A stretch of 64,000 nucleotides of DNA from Cycas panzhihuaensis (GCA_023213395.1 CM041465.1:216759741-216823740), one strand, 5' to 3'. Shown: positions 24,400 to 36,429, numbered from the stretch's first letter. Numbers and translations: made by a program. The notes: generated by a model from the sequence alone, not told the origin.

Positions 24400-25235
24400 G
24401 GAATGCCATGTGCATGGGGGCAACAAAGGACATCATCCTCGTCTCTAGCAAGGTCATCAAGGTGGGAGCAGAATGTTCCCCTGAAGAAATGAAGGAATAC
24501 ACCCTTCTTTTTCAAGTGTTCTATGACGTCTTTGTATAGGATTACACTGACATGAAAGGAATAGGCCCTTCCATTGTCACCCATAACCTTACTACTATTC
24601 TGGGCACTCACCCTGTGCGGTAAAAGTAGTGCCCCCTCCATCTTAAATTATCTACCACTGTGAAGATAGAAGTAGAGAAACTCTAAGATGCAGGGTTAAT
24701 CACCTCCATCGATTACCCTAAGTGGGTCTCAAATATCATTCTTGTTGTTAAAAAGAATAGAATGATTTGGATATACATTGATTTCTATTATATTAATAAT
24801 GTATATCCCAAAGACAACTTCCCTCTACCTTTTATTGATCAAATCATCGATTGTACCACTGGATTTAAAGTCATGTCCTTGATGGACGACTTCTCTGGGT
24901 ATAACCAAATCTAGATTTCTTCTGAAGACCATCACAAAATGACCTTCACCACTCCTTAGGCTACCTTCGCTTACAAGGCGATGCCCTTTGGACTCAAAAA
25001 TGTAGGCGTCACTTACCAAAGGGTAATGCAGTTCATCTTCCATGAACTCATAAATAAAACCCTCAAAGTTTTTATGGATGACATGATGGGCCTTTCACAT
25101 AAAAGGGCCTAACATCCTGACAATTTGTGCGCCATCTTTACTAGGTGTTGTAAATATCATATCAGCTTGAATCTTCTTAAATATATGTTTGTCGTAACAG
25201 CTGGCAAACTTCTGGGTTTTCTTGTTTTAAAATAA
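24400..25235 (+). pseudogene. Element B reverse transcriptase remnant
   Basis: Readable in one main frame with stops. YPKDNFPLPFIDQI near 24,800-24,845 is followed by SLMDDFSGYNQI, AMPFGLKNVGVTYQR near 24,978-25,025 and the active site FMDDMMG at about 25,069-25,090 (usual form Y/F-x-D-D). This order and wording match Tat-type gypsy RT. In-frame TAG codons replace Gln in several places. Confidence 0.85.
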
Positions 25236-25870
25236 GGAATCTAGATTGACCCCGATAAAGCTAAGACCATCCTTGACATGCCTCCTCCCAAGACTCAATG
25301 GCAAATCAAGTCGTTCTTGGGTAGGTTGGGTTTCCTTAGGCGTTTCTTAGCAAACTTTGCCATAAACGCTAAACTCATCACTAACTTATTGAAGAAGGGG
25401 GGCCCTATTTGTTTGGTCTCTAGAGGCCCAAGAAGCATTCCAAGAGCTCAAAAGAGCCTTAGATTCCACCTTGATCTTGGTACCTTCCCTCTTTGAATGA
25501 CCTTCTATCCTCTACACCTTAGCTACTGATGAATCCTTGGGGGTTATGCTCACCCAAGAGGATGATTCGAGAACCAAGAGGGCCATATATTTCATCAGTC
25601 ACACCTTAGTTACTTCTGAGCTCAAGTATTCCCCCGCCGAGAAGGAATATCTCACCTTAGTTTATGCAACCAAGAAATTTAAGCATTACTTGCTCAATAA
25701 CACCACTCGAGTGATCGTCCAATTTGATCCCTTGAGATATCTCCTAACTCGATCAGACTTGACTAGTAGGACTGGCAAGGGGGTCATCCTCCTTTAGGAG
25801 TATGATCTCCAAATCATTAATAGGAGGTCGAAGAAGAGGATGGTGGTCACCAAGTAGCTAGTTGATGCCC
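25236..25870 (+). pseudogene. Element B first (gypsy-type) RNase H remnant
   Basis: The connection after RT carries MPPPKTQWQIKSFLGRLGF and RRFLANF at 25,278-25,365. RNase H proper continues with ATDESLGVMLTQ near 25,525-25,550, ISHTLVTSELKYSPAEKEYL near 25,590-25,660, and TKKFKHYLL. This is the usual gypsy domain. It passes directly into the integrase leader, with no second RNase H in between. Confidence 0.8.
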
Positions 25871-27212
25871 CTATTCATGACTCTTCAAACACTCTTATTG
25901 ATGATTACTTGCCAAATGAGCATATCCTTTCTATTCAAGACTTGTCCCCCCATCCATTGGCTGATAGTAAATTATATGGGGATATTGTGCGATACCTTAC
26001 TAAACAGTAGTATCGTCTTGACACTAGCAATAAGGTAAGGTCACGCATTAGGGCCACTACTAGGTAGTACTTCCTCATGGAGGAGGTGTTATATAAAAGA
26101 TCCTTTGATGGAGTCCTCCTTCGTTGCATCAACCCTGACGAGGCAAACCAGATACTCCACGAATGCCACAATAGCATTTGTGGGGGCTGCTTTGGGGGCC
26201 AATCCATGGTCCAGAGGATCCTACGCATGGGTTACTATTGGCAGTCCCTTTTCAAGGATGCCCATGCCTATGCCTTGCAGTGTCGTAGGTGTCAGGAACA
26301 CACCAACGTCATGCATTCGCCTTCCTAGGCCCTACATCCTATTATCTCTTCGTGGCCATATTCCCAATGGGGATTAAAACTCTTTAGAGCCATAACCCCT
26401 CCTTCATCATAACATAAGTTTATCTTGGCTGCAATAGAATATTTCACTAAATGGGCCAAAGCAGTCCCCTTGTCTTTAACTTCCTATAAGACTATAGCTA
26501 CATTCATCTACCGACACATTATCTGTCGATTTGGGGTCCTCGATATCTTGATCACAAATAATGGTACTCCCTTTTATAATAAGGAAATGGATAAGCTTTG
26601 TGGGAAGTTTAGGATATCCCATAAGACTTATTCTCCTTATTACTATTGGGCCAATGTCCAAATTGAGTCCTTCAACAAGGTTCTTATAAACATCCTAAAG
26701 AAAATCGTCACCCATTCTCAAAGGGATTGGCACCTTAAACTTCCCTCTAATTTATGGGCATGCCGCACTTCCATTTGCATGGCCATGGGGATGACCCCAT
26801 TCTCCCTTGTATATGGAACCAAGGTGGTCATCCCCTTGGAATTTAAAATCTCCTCCTTATGTGTCCCCCTTCAAGGTCTCATCGACGAGGAATACTATCA
26901 CCAAGCCCGCCTCCTCGACCTTGAATCTTTAAATGAGAAATCTTTGATCGCATATCAAGCGAATCTCACCTCCAAAGCTAGGGCATGAAGAACATATGAT
27001 AAACATCTTTTCCCTTGGCCTTTGCATCTCAGGGACCACATCCTCAAACTAGAATATCTCCATGATTTCTTGTCAAAATTTGGGCCTAAATAGGTTGTTC
27101 ATTTCATCATTCTCGAAAGCCTCGACAATGGCACCTATAGGATCACAGCTCTAGAGGGTCTCGAATTTGAGAAAGTTGTCAATGGTAATTTCTTAAAGAA
27201 ATTCTATATGTG
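25871..27212 (+). pseudogene. Element B integrase remnant
   Basis: The zinc-binding N-domain lies at about 26,077-26,300 (ILHECHNSICGG, GYYWQSLFKDAHAY, CRRCQ). The core at 26,425-26,988 keeps YFTKWAKAVPL, ICRFGVLDILITNNGTPF, a Glu in QIESFNKVL, RTSICMAMGMTPFSLVYGT and LEFKISSLCV. The first two catalytic Asp positions read Glu and Asn, so the active site is destroyed. The C-domain ends near 27,212. I see no chromodomain. Confidence 0.85.
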
Positions 27213-28079
27213 ACCTTCCCTACTCCCAAGTAGATTAGGCACATCCCTTTTTCCTCTCACTCCAAAATGAGCCTAAACTACCACTCTAAGTGTGTCCCTA
27301 TTTCCCTAACCGTAGGCGTCTTAGAGTGGCCCCTTATCTTCATGGTTTTGTTGGTTGTATATCATCCTTTATTTCCCTCCCGACGGAAACCCCTCCTCTC
27401 CTAGTTAAGTATGCAAACTTCCTTCACTCTCGAGCTTGGAATCATATTCGAACTAGGGCCCTTTGCTTGAATATCTATACTCCCCCTTTGTCATTGTTTC
27501 CTTTGCATACCTGTTATGCTCCCTTGGTGGACATGCACAGCTCCCCCTATCCTAGCCTCATTCGTACCTATAACCGAGATACGTGGTGATCGTATGTGCC
27601 CGCTATGAGTATGGTGTTACATGAAAGGAAACACAAGCGTCATCTACACATGATCTAACAACAAACACCATACATAATAATCAACTAAAATTTCCATAAT
27701 GCATAATCCCTTGTGCACCTGTGCACCCATATCTGTATGCATCTATCTCTTTACGCATATATATAAATAAATAAATAATATAACAATGTAACAACATCAC
27801 AAAATCATTATAATACCATCATCATGGGTCAAATGGGGTACCAATTGGCCTCCATCTATATATACATAAATCATATTATACAAGGTCATATAGTACATTA
27901 TCTATGCATCATGCCTCAAGAAGTTGGAATCCTTGCAAGGAGGAGTACAATCATATGTATACATATGGTGAGACTCCTTGGAGGTCCAATGCTTTTCTGC
28001 CCCAAAATTAATAGTACATCAACAACTCCTCAACACCCTACCCTCAAGAGGTATCATCTCCTCACTTGCGAGATCCCTC

Positions 28080-29904
28080 GCTAGGAGACCATATGCCTCC
28101 TAGACTCCTGCAACGTTGTTGTGAGATTCCTACCCTGCTTTCCTCATCTCGAGGCCTCCTCCAGGTCATTGCCATCGTATAGGTGTGAGATCTACTCCAT
28201 GATAACCTGGTGGTGATCTACTCTACCAGTTGATCGTATCTCATCTGGATACGATCTCTCTCCCCCTCTGCTCCTCGGAGCCTCTTCTCTAGTACGATGA
28301 TCCTGATATAACTCTTCATATCTCTGCATGTTGCTCCTCCTCCCTAGGCCTTGAGTGCCTAGACCTAGCCTCGTAGGGTGTTCCTCTCCACAACTATCTA
28401 GTCTCTCTCTATGCGAAGTCCATCTAGTATGCCTTGCAGCTATCCTACCCTCATCTAGTGCCCTTAGGTCTCTATTACCCATGTGTCCCTAGCTCTAATC
28501 AATAGGGCAAATATCGTTGTATGTGTCCCTACAAATTGAGGCTCCTCACTAGCTAGGATAGGAGGTTATCCCTCCACGTAGACCTGAGGAAACAACTCAC
28601 AGAACATTGCCTCTAATAGCCTCATCGTCTTTGCTATGCCTACTAAACCATGCATACCATATGGTAGTCTAACGAATATGTGTGTATGTGGTGTGTGTAT
28701 GTGAAAGCATCTAAATTAAATCAAAATAAACTATCTAAATAGCTAGTGATTGAAAGGACATTGAGTTAGGGTAATGTCTCACCTCCTAGGACGGCTGGCT
28801 CCTCAGCTCTGACGATCACCTCCTCTATAGGAGCTTCCTCAATTACTGCCCCTACCTCTGGCACTATCTCTCCTACCTACTGAGCTGCCAGAGTGCATCC
28901 TGGCTCTACTTCTCCCTTTGTCGCAGCTATCGCCACCTTTGTCATTGCCACCATAGCCACAATAGCTGCTGGAGCTCTACCCACAACTCCCTCTGCCTAC
29001 TGGCACATATGGTGGTCTGCCTTTCCTCGCAGGCACTGATGGGCCTACCTCACCTCCTACAGCTCCTGATGAGCCAATCCCATTGCCTCCATCATCGTCT
29101 CTACCCTTATCAAGCTCATCTCCTAACTCCCCTGCCATGTCATCACTCTCCTAGTGTACCCCTCTATATGGATCCACCATATAGTCTATTAGAGTAAGTA
29201 GATCGAGTGATGTAGCCTCCACTAACCTCTGTACGTGAGACTGGTCCTTTGTCCCTCTAAACTGAGTCTACCATCTGTGGACCATAGGTGTCTACGCCAA
29301 GATGGGATGTGGTCCTCCTAATGGTGCCACTGCTCTAAAGTGGTTAAAGCACCAGCACTATAGTAGTGTGCAGTAGGAGAATCATTCTTTCCCTACTACC
29401 TAAATCTGATCTAGCTATGCCACTAGGTTAGTTGTTATCAAAGCAACCCAATCTAGTCTCTCCCCTACCTCACATCTCTAGACTGTAGCCATCCATCCAT
29501 CTAGTATGTCCCTGTAATTCTATTTTTGGGAAATCCATAACAGAATAGCCAATGTGATGAGTTTCCTCACCTAAGGAGCTCTGGATAAAACCATCACCTA
29601 GATTGACACAACTCATCGATCCCAACTACCTTGTCTAGTAAAGTATATAGCTGCCTCTATGTGGGCAACATCTGTGCTGGGTAAAGTACCTAGTGATGCT
29701 AGTGCTCCTCCTGTCAATACACCCAAAATCCTCCTGATGTCTCCTGGTATGATAGTAATGTCCCCCACCTGGGGAAGATGGAAAACATACCTCCGTCGAT
29801 CCAAATGGGAGACTATGTCGACTAGGAGGCATTGCTCTGATCCATATTGGGGTGTCCTGATGATCTTTAGGAGCCCCCAGCATCTCAAAGTCGTCATGTC
29901 TCAC
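28080..29904 (-). pseudogene. Antisense ORF remnant with plant-mobile-domain-like segment
   Basis: Between INT and the second RNase H the coding sense flips. The minus-strand piece 29,897-29,613 reads LVDIVSHLDRRRYVFHLP and then GDITIIPGDIRRILGVLTGG, which resembles the core of the plant mobile domain (the MAIN/MAIL family, also known from retrotransposon captures). The frame continues with stops through RKLITLAILLWIS and ILDGWMATVWRCEVGERLDW. It ends in an Arg-rich, charged piece at 28,482-28,192. A donor-like CTAGGAG/GTGAGA lies near 28,785 (minus strand). D has only about 1.4 kb between INT and RNase H, so this block looks like an insertion specific to B. Domain assignment is by eye. Confidence 0.5.
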
Positions 29905-31210
29905 CTTGACATCATCTCGATGAAGCTAAGCATGGCCATCTCGATGTTCTCACAGCTATCCACCACGATAACTGCCTATAAACAATCCAAAAGTAGTCCA
30001 TAACACCTTTCATTTCATGTCCTTCTTCCCCTTGGATGCCTTGTGCTCTATCAAAGTGAGCTAAGTCATCCATTGAGCCTCATTTCTTCTTTTTCTTTCC
30101 ATTATCCATTCTCTGCCACGCATCAAACTCTACGGTACCACAAACTTTAACACAGGCCCAACTGAGAAATTATATTCTTCTCGGTGACCCCACTGCAAAC
30201 ATCATGGCACTACAATCTTTGTCACGGGGCCATTGTTACCCCCATAAAAAGGGTGGCTTACCCTAAAAAACTAAAAAAATTGCCTAAGTAGGCCAAGGCC
30301 TGGCCCACTGGGACCAAGCTACCTAATGCCCTGGTCCTCCCTCTCTCTGGGCCTCATTTAGGCTCTAGAAGGTCCAAATTTACCCTTAAAGGGCTAAAAC
30401 TAAGCTAGAAAACTACATAAAAGTCAACAAATTAAAATGACGAAATGGAAAGGGTAGTGAACAATCCACTCACTAGATTGGGTCTAGCTACTGCCATCTC
30501 GTCATCCCAGTTCCATAGGTCATCTCCTTGTCTCAATCCAATGGTTATATCTCCTACAAAGGGATCCCAGATTTCAGTAGGGCTCTACTGCATAGAGGGA
30601 AGGGCTCCAGATTGATCATGGGGCCTGTAAAAATGAATTCCATTTTCACCCCCTTCCTTTATATAAGCGGGGGTCCCCATGGGTACTTCCTCTTTTTTCC
30701 TTACCATGACAGCCTTCAAGACCACGTCCTTGGCCTCATCACCTTTGCCTTTAGGGAATATTCCCTTTTTTACTTCTGTAGCCTTTGTTCTGAGCTCTTT
30801 TGGTGCATTTATGATGAGCCTTTCAGTCTCTTATATGTCCCTTCTGCCTCATTTTTTATGTCACTCTGAAACACATCCATGTTTATACTCCTTTAATTCG
30901 TTTCGATATTCTAGATCCGTTTTTGTGGCCCATTCAAGACTTTGAGGCTCCCAAGAGAAGCACCTCCCCCTTTCTAGACCTCCTTTGGCCCTTTTTGGCA
31001 AGCTTTAGGAGCCCCAAAGGGGCTTTTTCACTATCACCTCCTTGCCTCTTCGTCGAGTAGGTTTCCTCAAGCCTGGTAGCCTCTTCTCAGGACTCTCTTA
31101 TCCTTTTATGGTCCATACTCATAGCATTTGGAGCCATTGTAGCCTCGTTGTTACTTCCTCTCCCCCTCTTTGCTTTTTAACCTTATCATCACCATTTCTC
31201 TTGCCATTCA

Positions 31211-31655
31211 ATGCAAACCCTATTTTTCACCATGGTACTACTTATCTTCACCAATATAGGAAGTCATGGCAATCCAAGACCTTCTGCTACTGCGTGGATC
31301 CTCCATGACCCCTTCAGATATGACTATATATGTTCTAAAGTCTTTCTCCTCAAGGCTATAAATAACGAAACTGAATATACACCTATTATCAAGGCCCTTA
31401 CCAATACACTTCATTTTCACCATGGTCCCATCATCCTTTTTCGCAACTCTTATATCATTGTGTCATAGCTAACCCAGGCTTACCAAGTGCATTTCCCATG
31501 ATTGAGAGCCCTCACTTCGACTGCCAAATCTCTCTTATCTCATTTCTCCTTTGTGGATGTTTAGCATATTCCCTGAGACTTAAATGTCGAGGTAGATGAC
31601 CTTATATATTGCATCCTTAAGTGTCGTCTCTCCTTCCTCGATGATCCTCCCTAAA
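31211..31655 (+). pseudogene. Element B second RNase H, downstream of INT
   Basis: One frame with only a few stops shows the RNase HI pattern: GSHGNPRPSATAWIL, then AINNETEYTPIIKAL with the catalytic Glu at 31,367-31,369, RNSYIIVS, SLLSHFSFVDV, and NVEVDDLI with the last Asp at 31,595-31,597. Two catalytic Asp positions (31,253 and 31,445) read Asn, each one G-to-A change away. The wording is closer to the host/archaeal-type RNase H (RVT_3-like) that Tat elements carry than to gypsy RNase H. It lies 4 kb after INT and about 0.5 kb before the 3' LTR, and the same arrangement recurs in D and C. Confidence 0.75.
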
Positions 31656-32127
31656 TAGCCTAGCAGGTTGTCTAATCATCCATGCTTCAGAATCGTCCCT
31701 TCTTCCATTTGCGATTCATTCGCACCTCCAAAAATCATCCACTAATGAGATTAAACTATGGTGACCACCAGGTTTGTTTCTTTATCTTGCCCTTTGTACT
31801 ACCTATGGTACAAGGCCCTTGCATTCTGATATCCACATATTCATACTTCTCATTCATGTTATCTTGTTAATTATACTCATGACTTTTAGCATCACTTATT
31901 TTGCATAGGTGCAATAGGGGGCATCCACCCTTTCTTTTATCAAATTCTAGGGTGATGCATAGGCAGCCCTTGTACTGCCCCTTTTCTATCCTTATCCATG
32001 TGTTTCACCATGACATCTACCACTCCCTTAGATGATGACACCTTTGTACATTGATGCACGATACTAACCTTTGTGTTGATAACATTCACCATTGCTTTAC
32101 CTTTCTGAGCAACGAGGCTCTGCTGCC

Positions 32128-32134
32128 AAGGGGG
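32128..32134 (+). other. Element B polypurine tract
   Basis: AAGGGGG in the context TGCCAAGGGGGTAA lies three bases before the TG of the 3' LTR. Element C has the matching TGCCAAGGGGACAG at 54,641-54,654, which supports the assignment and the kinship of B and C. Confidence 0.75.
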
Positions 32135-32137
32135 TAA

Positions 32138-35100
32138 TGTTTCTTGGCTACCGGGAAAGGACATGGATGCCACCTCTCAGGTTGTTGAGAAGATAAGGTC
32201 CCAACCCTTAAACTGCCACCAAGATCTAAACTATTCTTGCAACTAGTTATAGGAATTGAAACTAAAATTTAATATGCAAGTTCTTAAACCAGAGATAAAA
32301 TAATAAAATGAACAAGAAATCCAAGCATCATATGTACACCCGATATAACATGGTAAAACCCTAGTAGTGTGCTAGAGAAACATCCACACAGGAAAGGTAT
32401 TGATCCTTATTGTTGTAGAATAGAAAAAATGTACATAATCATGTAGCAGAGTGCTCACAGCAACAATAACTAACCGCCCAACTCCTCACAGTACATTAGA
32501 CACTATCAACATAATGAAAAATGCCCTAAATCGGGCTACATGAGAGGGTCATCCAAGGCACAAAGGAACCTCCCAAGGAAGGTTTGGGGGGGAAACTGCA
32601 CCCCTTAGAACCCCCCGAGGAAGGTTTGGAGGGGAAACCACGCTGCCAACATGTCAAAATTTTAGCCTCCAACCATTGTTGTCACACTACCTAACAGTCT
32701 CCACCTTGACAACAATTTTCCCGGTACCTTTCCTGAATCCTTTATCACCTTTTATGCAAGCTAAAAGAAGTCAAATACCATTTGAACTTCTCTAATAGTA
32801 CTAGTTTTATGAACATATCAATATAATTTTGTTTTATATTAACCTTCTCAAGTGCCACTCCACCTACTTCCATAATATGTCTAACAAAATGATACTTAAG
32901 AGCAATATGCTTTGTTCTACTATGATAAGCTGGATTCTTGGCTAGGTAAATGGCACTTTAACTGTCACAAAATACCTTTACCTTTTCCTGTTTCCTTCCA
33001 AACTCATCCAATAGACCCTATAACTAGATTGCTTCTTTACAAGCATGTGCTACAGCAACATATTCAGCTTTTGTAGTCGATAATGTAATTGTGCTTTATA
33101 ATTTTGACATCCAACTAACTAGACCATTTTCAAGAGTAAATATATAACCTCAAGTAGACCTTCTCTTATCTAAATCTCCTGTAAAGTTTAAATCAACATA
33201 TCCATAAACCTGATTATCTGTACCTCCAAAGGTGATGTAATAGTCACTTGTGCCTCTCAAATACCGAAGCACCCATTTCATTGTTGCTTGATGTTCCTTT
33301 CCTGGATTTGCCATAAACTTACTAACTACACTGACTACATGTGAAATGTCAGGTCTTGTACATACCATGGCATACATCAAACTTCCTACTACACATCTGC
33401 ACTCCCACAGCCAGGGGTTCCCCCTTGGAACCACCTGAGGAAGGTTTGGGGGGGGGAACCGTGCTACCAACATGTCAAAATTTTAGCCTCCAATCATTGT
33501 TGTCACATTACCTAACATATGTAAGTATAGGTATATTTCCAACCTTGCCTTTTATTAACTTTAGAATGTAATTGAATATTTATTAGACATGTTCTACATA
33601 CTATTTATTGATTGCATGGTTGTTATGCCTAGCTTACCTGCCCACTTATGCTTGCATCTACTCTTTTAGCCTATGATGACTCAGGACAAATGTCCCATGG
33701 CACATCACGACCCTTTGCCACATCTCCACAACATTCTTAAGTATTTCCAGCTCCTACAGCTTATTTTTTACCACTTTTCTGCTATAATGTAATCCCTAAC
33801 AACTTGTTTAGGCATGATCACCCTCCCTGCTTACCACTTGTCTCGTAATATGGCCTAATTACCTTATTTTTCTTTGTTTATTATGGTCCCGCCAACACCT
33901 AAAGTCTCTTAGACATCTCGACAACCCAATATTCTATTATTTTGGGGTCTAGGACCCTTTTTTGGGGGCCTTCTAGACCCCCCTTTATTTTTTCTACCTT
34001 ATTTTGAGCACATCATGGTACTGCAGTAAACTCCATAGTACCATGAAGTTTGGCATGGTATGACTATCCACTTTTAATTTTTGGCCTTCCAATGACTAGT
34101 TTCCCATTAATCGGTTATTTTCCCACCTAGGGCGATTCCTAATCACTTAATAAGTTAGGGTTGGGTATAAAAATCCAATTTTAAGCTCATTTACTTCTTC
34201 TTGGCTCATTTTTAGAAAGTCAGAAAGGCCTCCTCCAGTTGTCTCCTGCTCTCCTCTCTTGTCTCTTCTTTTCCTAGGGTAAAAACCCTAAGTTGTAGGT
34301 CTATAGTAGTCTAATCTAAGTAGGTTCTCCTATAACTAGCCCTCATACACCACTAAAATTTGATTCTTTTTAGAAAATCTTTGTAACTTACAAGTTTCTT
34401 ACTTTATCTTGCAAATCTTGCATATTGCAACTTTTGCAACATTTGTAGCTTTTATAATTTTTTTTGCAGCCACTACTTCTTGCAAACTTTGCTACCATTT
34501 TGCTTACTTAAAAGCTATAACCTCTTATTTGGTCCACTGGTTTAGACTAATTAAGTGTGTAGAGGTGTCTTACTCAGAGGGTTGGCCATTCTGAGGCTCT
34601 CTTTTTCTCCCCTTTTACCCCCCTTTTTCTAAAGTTGCTTGAGCATTTCACTTGCATGAAAAGAGGGTTTGAATAATACATTATTTCTATTTAAAAAGCA
34701 TTTAAATAAGATCATGTTTTTTTTCTTTTAGCAAGTGTAGTCATATATATACAAATGCACATTTGCTCATATGCACATCTAGCACCCGTGGAAGGAGAAA
34801 CTGACTTATTACGTAGGTCCCACTTTTAAAGCAAGCAAGGATTATTGTGGGAGGTACCGATATTCATTTTACTTTCATTGTTTTACTTTGAAATTTCCGT
34901 TTCCTTTGTAACTCCTTTTTTTTATTTTTATTTCTTTCTACATAAGCTCTTCGGGGAAGGTAAGGAAGCCCCACCGACACTCTTCCTACAATGCCAACCA
35001 CGACAAGGAGTGTGAGGCAAGCAAAAAGAGATCGCAAAGAAAGGAGGAAGGTTTACTACACCAACTGCCATGATTCCACATGCACCTCTTCCCACTTTAT

Positions 35101-36105
35101 CTTCTTTCTCATCCTTCCCCTCTTCTCCTAAAAGAAAAAAAGAAAAGGAAAGGTCACATACACTTTTTCTTGCTTGTGGATTGCTCAATTTGCACTCATT
35201 AGGAAAAGAAATTGCCCCTTACACTTTTAGGCATTAACCCTACTAGCGAAATAGTTTCACCCCTTTGTTGCATTCCTAGTCATTTTTGTATGTTCTTGCA
35301 TTTGCTAAGATAAGGATACAAAGGGATTTAAGCCCCTCTATCATTGCTTTTCTTTCCCATGCACTACTAGGGTAGTTTGCATTAATTGCTACACTCTTTT
35401 TATATGATTTCTTATCCTCTTGGTTCCTTTACTTTTGTTATCATTTGTAAAAGAAAAAAGAGAGAGAGGCGAGAATCAAAAGAGGGTGTTGTTATTGTTC
35501 ATTTTTCTTCTTTTAATTTGCAGTAACTTAGTGATAGTAATACTTTATATTACTACGCTACTCATCTAAAACCAAAATGAAAATATATTACATAGCATCT
35601 TACACACCTAATTACCCACCTAGTGCATGGAAACCTTATGAGCACCCTCCTCTAGGTGCACTTCGGTAAGGCGTCATCTTATCTTACCCCATTTAGGAGT
35701 TGGTCCTTCTATCCAACCTCCTCTTTTCATCGTCACCATTCCCTACTTCTTTCTCGTCCGTAGGTACCCCCTCTTCATCAGGGTTTGACTCTTCTTTTCC
35801 CTCTTTCCTGGGAAAAGTGTCTTTTCATCTTATCTCTCCTTCCTCAACCCATCAAGATAGGAGAGTCCCTTTGAGGCTACTTGACAAACTGAGGGAGCCC
35901 CTTGCCCATCTCGAATCTAAGAAGGTACTCATCCTAAGGGAAGGTTTATGTGCCATTTACGGGTCCTCTAACCTAAGTTTCGATGCACGAATGCCCTTTA
36001 TGGGTGATATTTTATCCTACCTCCAAGGATCCTTTAGCCCCTTGATTAACAATTATATAGGCTTGATCCTCTTACATCTAGTGACCCCCTATAGGTGCAC
36101 TCCCA
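32138..36105 (+). repeat. Element B 3' LTR, split by copia F
   Basis: It consists of 32,138-32,182 and 33,518-36,105. The first part, TGTTTCTTGGCTACCGGG, matches 17,124 onward. Homology resumes at GTAAGTATAGGTATATTTCC (33,521), matching 17,165 onward. It ends CTCCCA at 36,105, followed by the CTTTC target duplication. Relative to the 5' LTR it lacks about 523 bases at 34,331; both break points carry CCT, suggesting a microhomology deletion. Confidence 0.85.
32183..33517 (-). mobile_element. Copia element F: internally deleted, inserted in B's 3' LTR
   Basis: On the minus strand the element ends with RNase H, the purine tract AAGGTGGAGAC, and a 514-base 3' LTR (32,183-32,696, TG...CA in + orientation). 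At the right only about the first 100 bases of the 5' LTR remain (about 33,419-33,517), directly fused to pol. Everything from mid-5' LTR to late RT is deleted. The open frame 33,473-33,150 is therefore an LTR-pol fusion: its first 26 or so residues are LTR-derived, then copia sequence begins (SLMYAMVCTRPD, RYLRGTSDYYITFGG). Flanks CAGGT and TATGT could be a mutated 5-bp duplication. Confidence 0.85.
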
Positions 36106-36110
36106 CTTTC
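36106..36110. repeat. Right target-site duplication of element B (CTTTC)
   Basis: Exact copy of 17,119-17,123, directly after the CA end of the 3' LTR. Sequence from 36,111 onward was contiguous with sequence left of 17,119 before B inserted. Confidence 0.85.
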
Positions 36111-36429
36111 TCATAGACTTACTTTAGGTGATTGGCCCTAATATGTATTACCAATTTTTGTGACCATACTAAGGAGTTGTTAAAGCTTCCTAATTGCATG
36201 TTTTAAACCTATATCGTTTACATTTACGTGTGACCTTTTATGAACACTTTTATGTGGTTGATTTTGTCGCTTTTGTATTACTCCTTCAATTAGATAAAAC
36301 CCTTTATTCTTATCTAAGGTCCTTATCCTTTCCTTAACTTTCAATTTCTAGCTTTGTGTCTCCATTCTAATAGAGATCCCTCCTCACTATACTTAGTTTA
36401 AGAGATCGAGGAGGCAACAAAGCTCCCCT

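Larger units (their letters stand above)
17124..36105 (+). mobile_element. Element B: giant Ty3/gypsy retrotransposon, Tat/Ogre-like, 19 kb
   Basis: Structure on the + strand: 5' LTR 17,124-20,293; primer-binding-like site 20,295; gag 20,570-22,840; PR 22,841-23,640; Ser/Pro-rich linker to 24,400; RT to 25,235; RNase H to 25,870; INT to 27,212; antisense ORF 28,080-29,904; second RNase H 31,211-31,655; purine tract 32,128-32,134; 3' LTR 32,138-36,105, interrupted by copia F. PR (DNSSSINVMPL, YNLLLG), RT (MPFGLKN, TYQR) and INT (ILITNNGTPF) resemble the Tat branch of non-chromodomain gypsy elements. Every ORF has stops, mostly explained by C-to-T change. LTR copies differ at roughly one base in eight to ten by eye, so insertion is old. 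It landed inside element D. Confidence 0.88.

Noticed and set aside
24400-25235. Possibility that the RT belongs to an integrated pararetrovirus
   Set aside because: LTRs, target duplication, purine tract and a clear integrase show an LTR retrotransposon; no movement-protein or viral coat-like sequence was seen.
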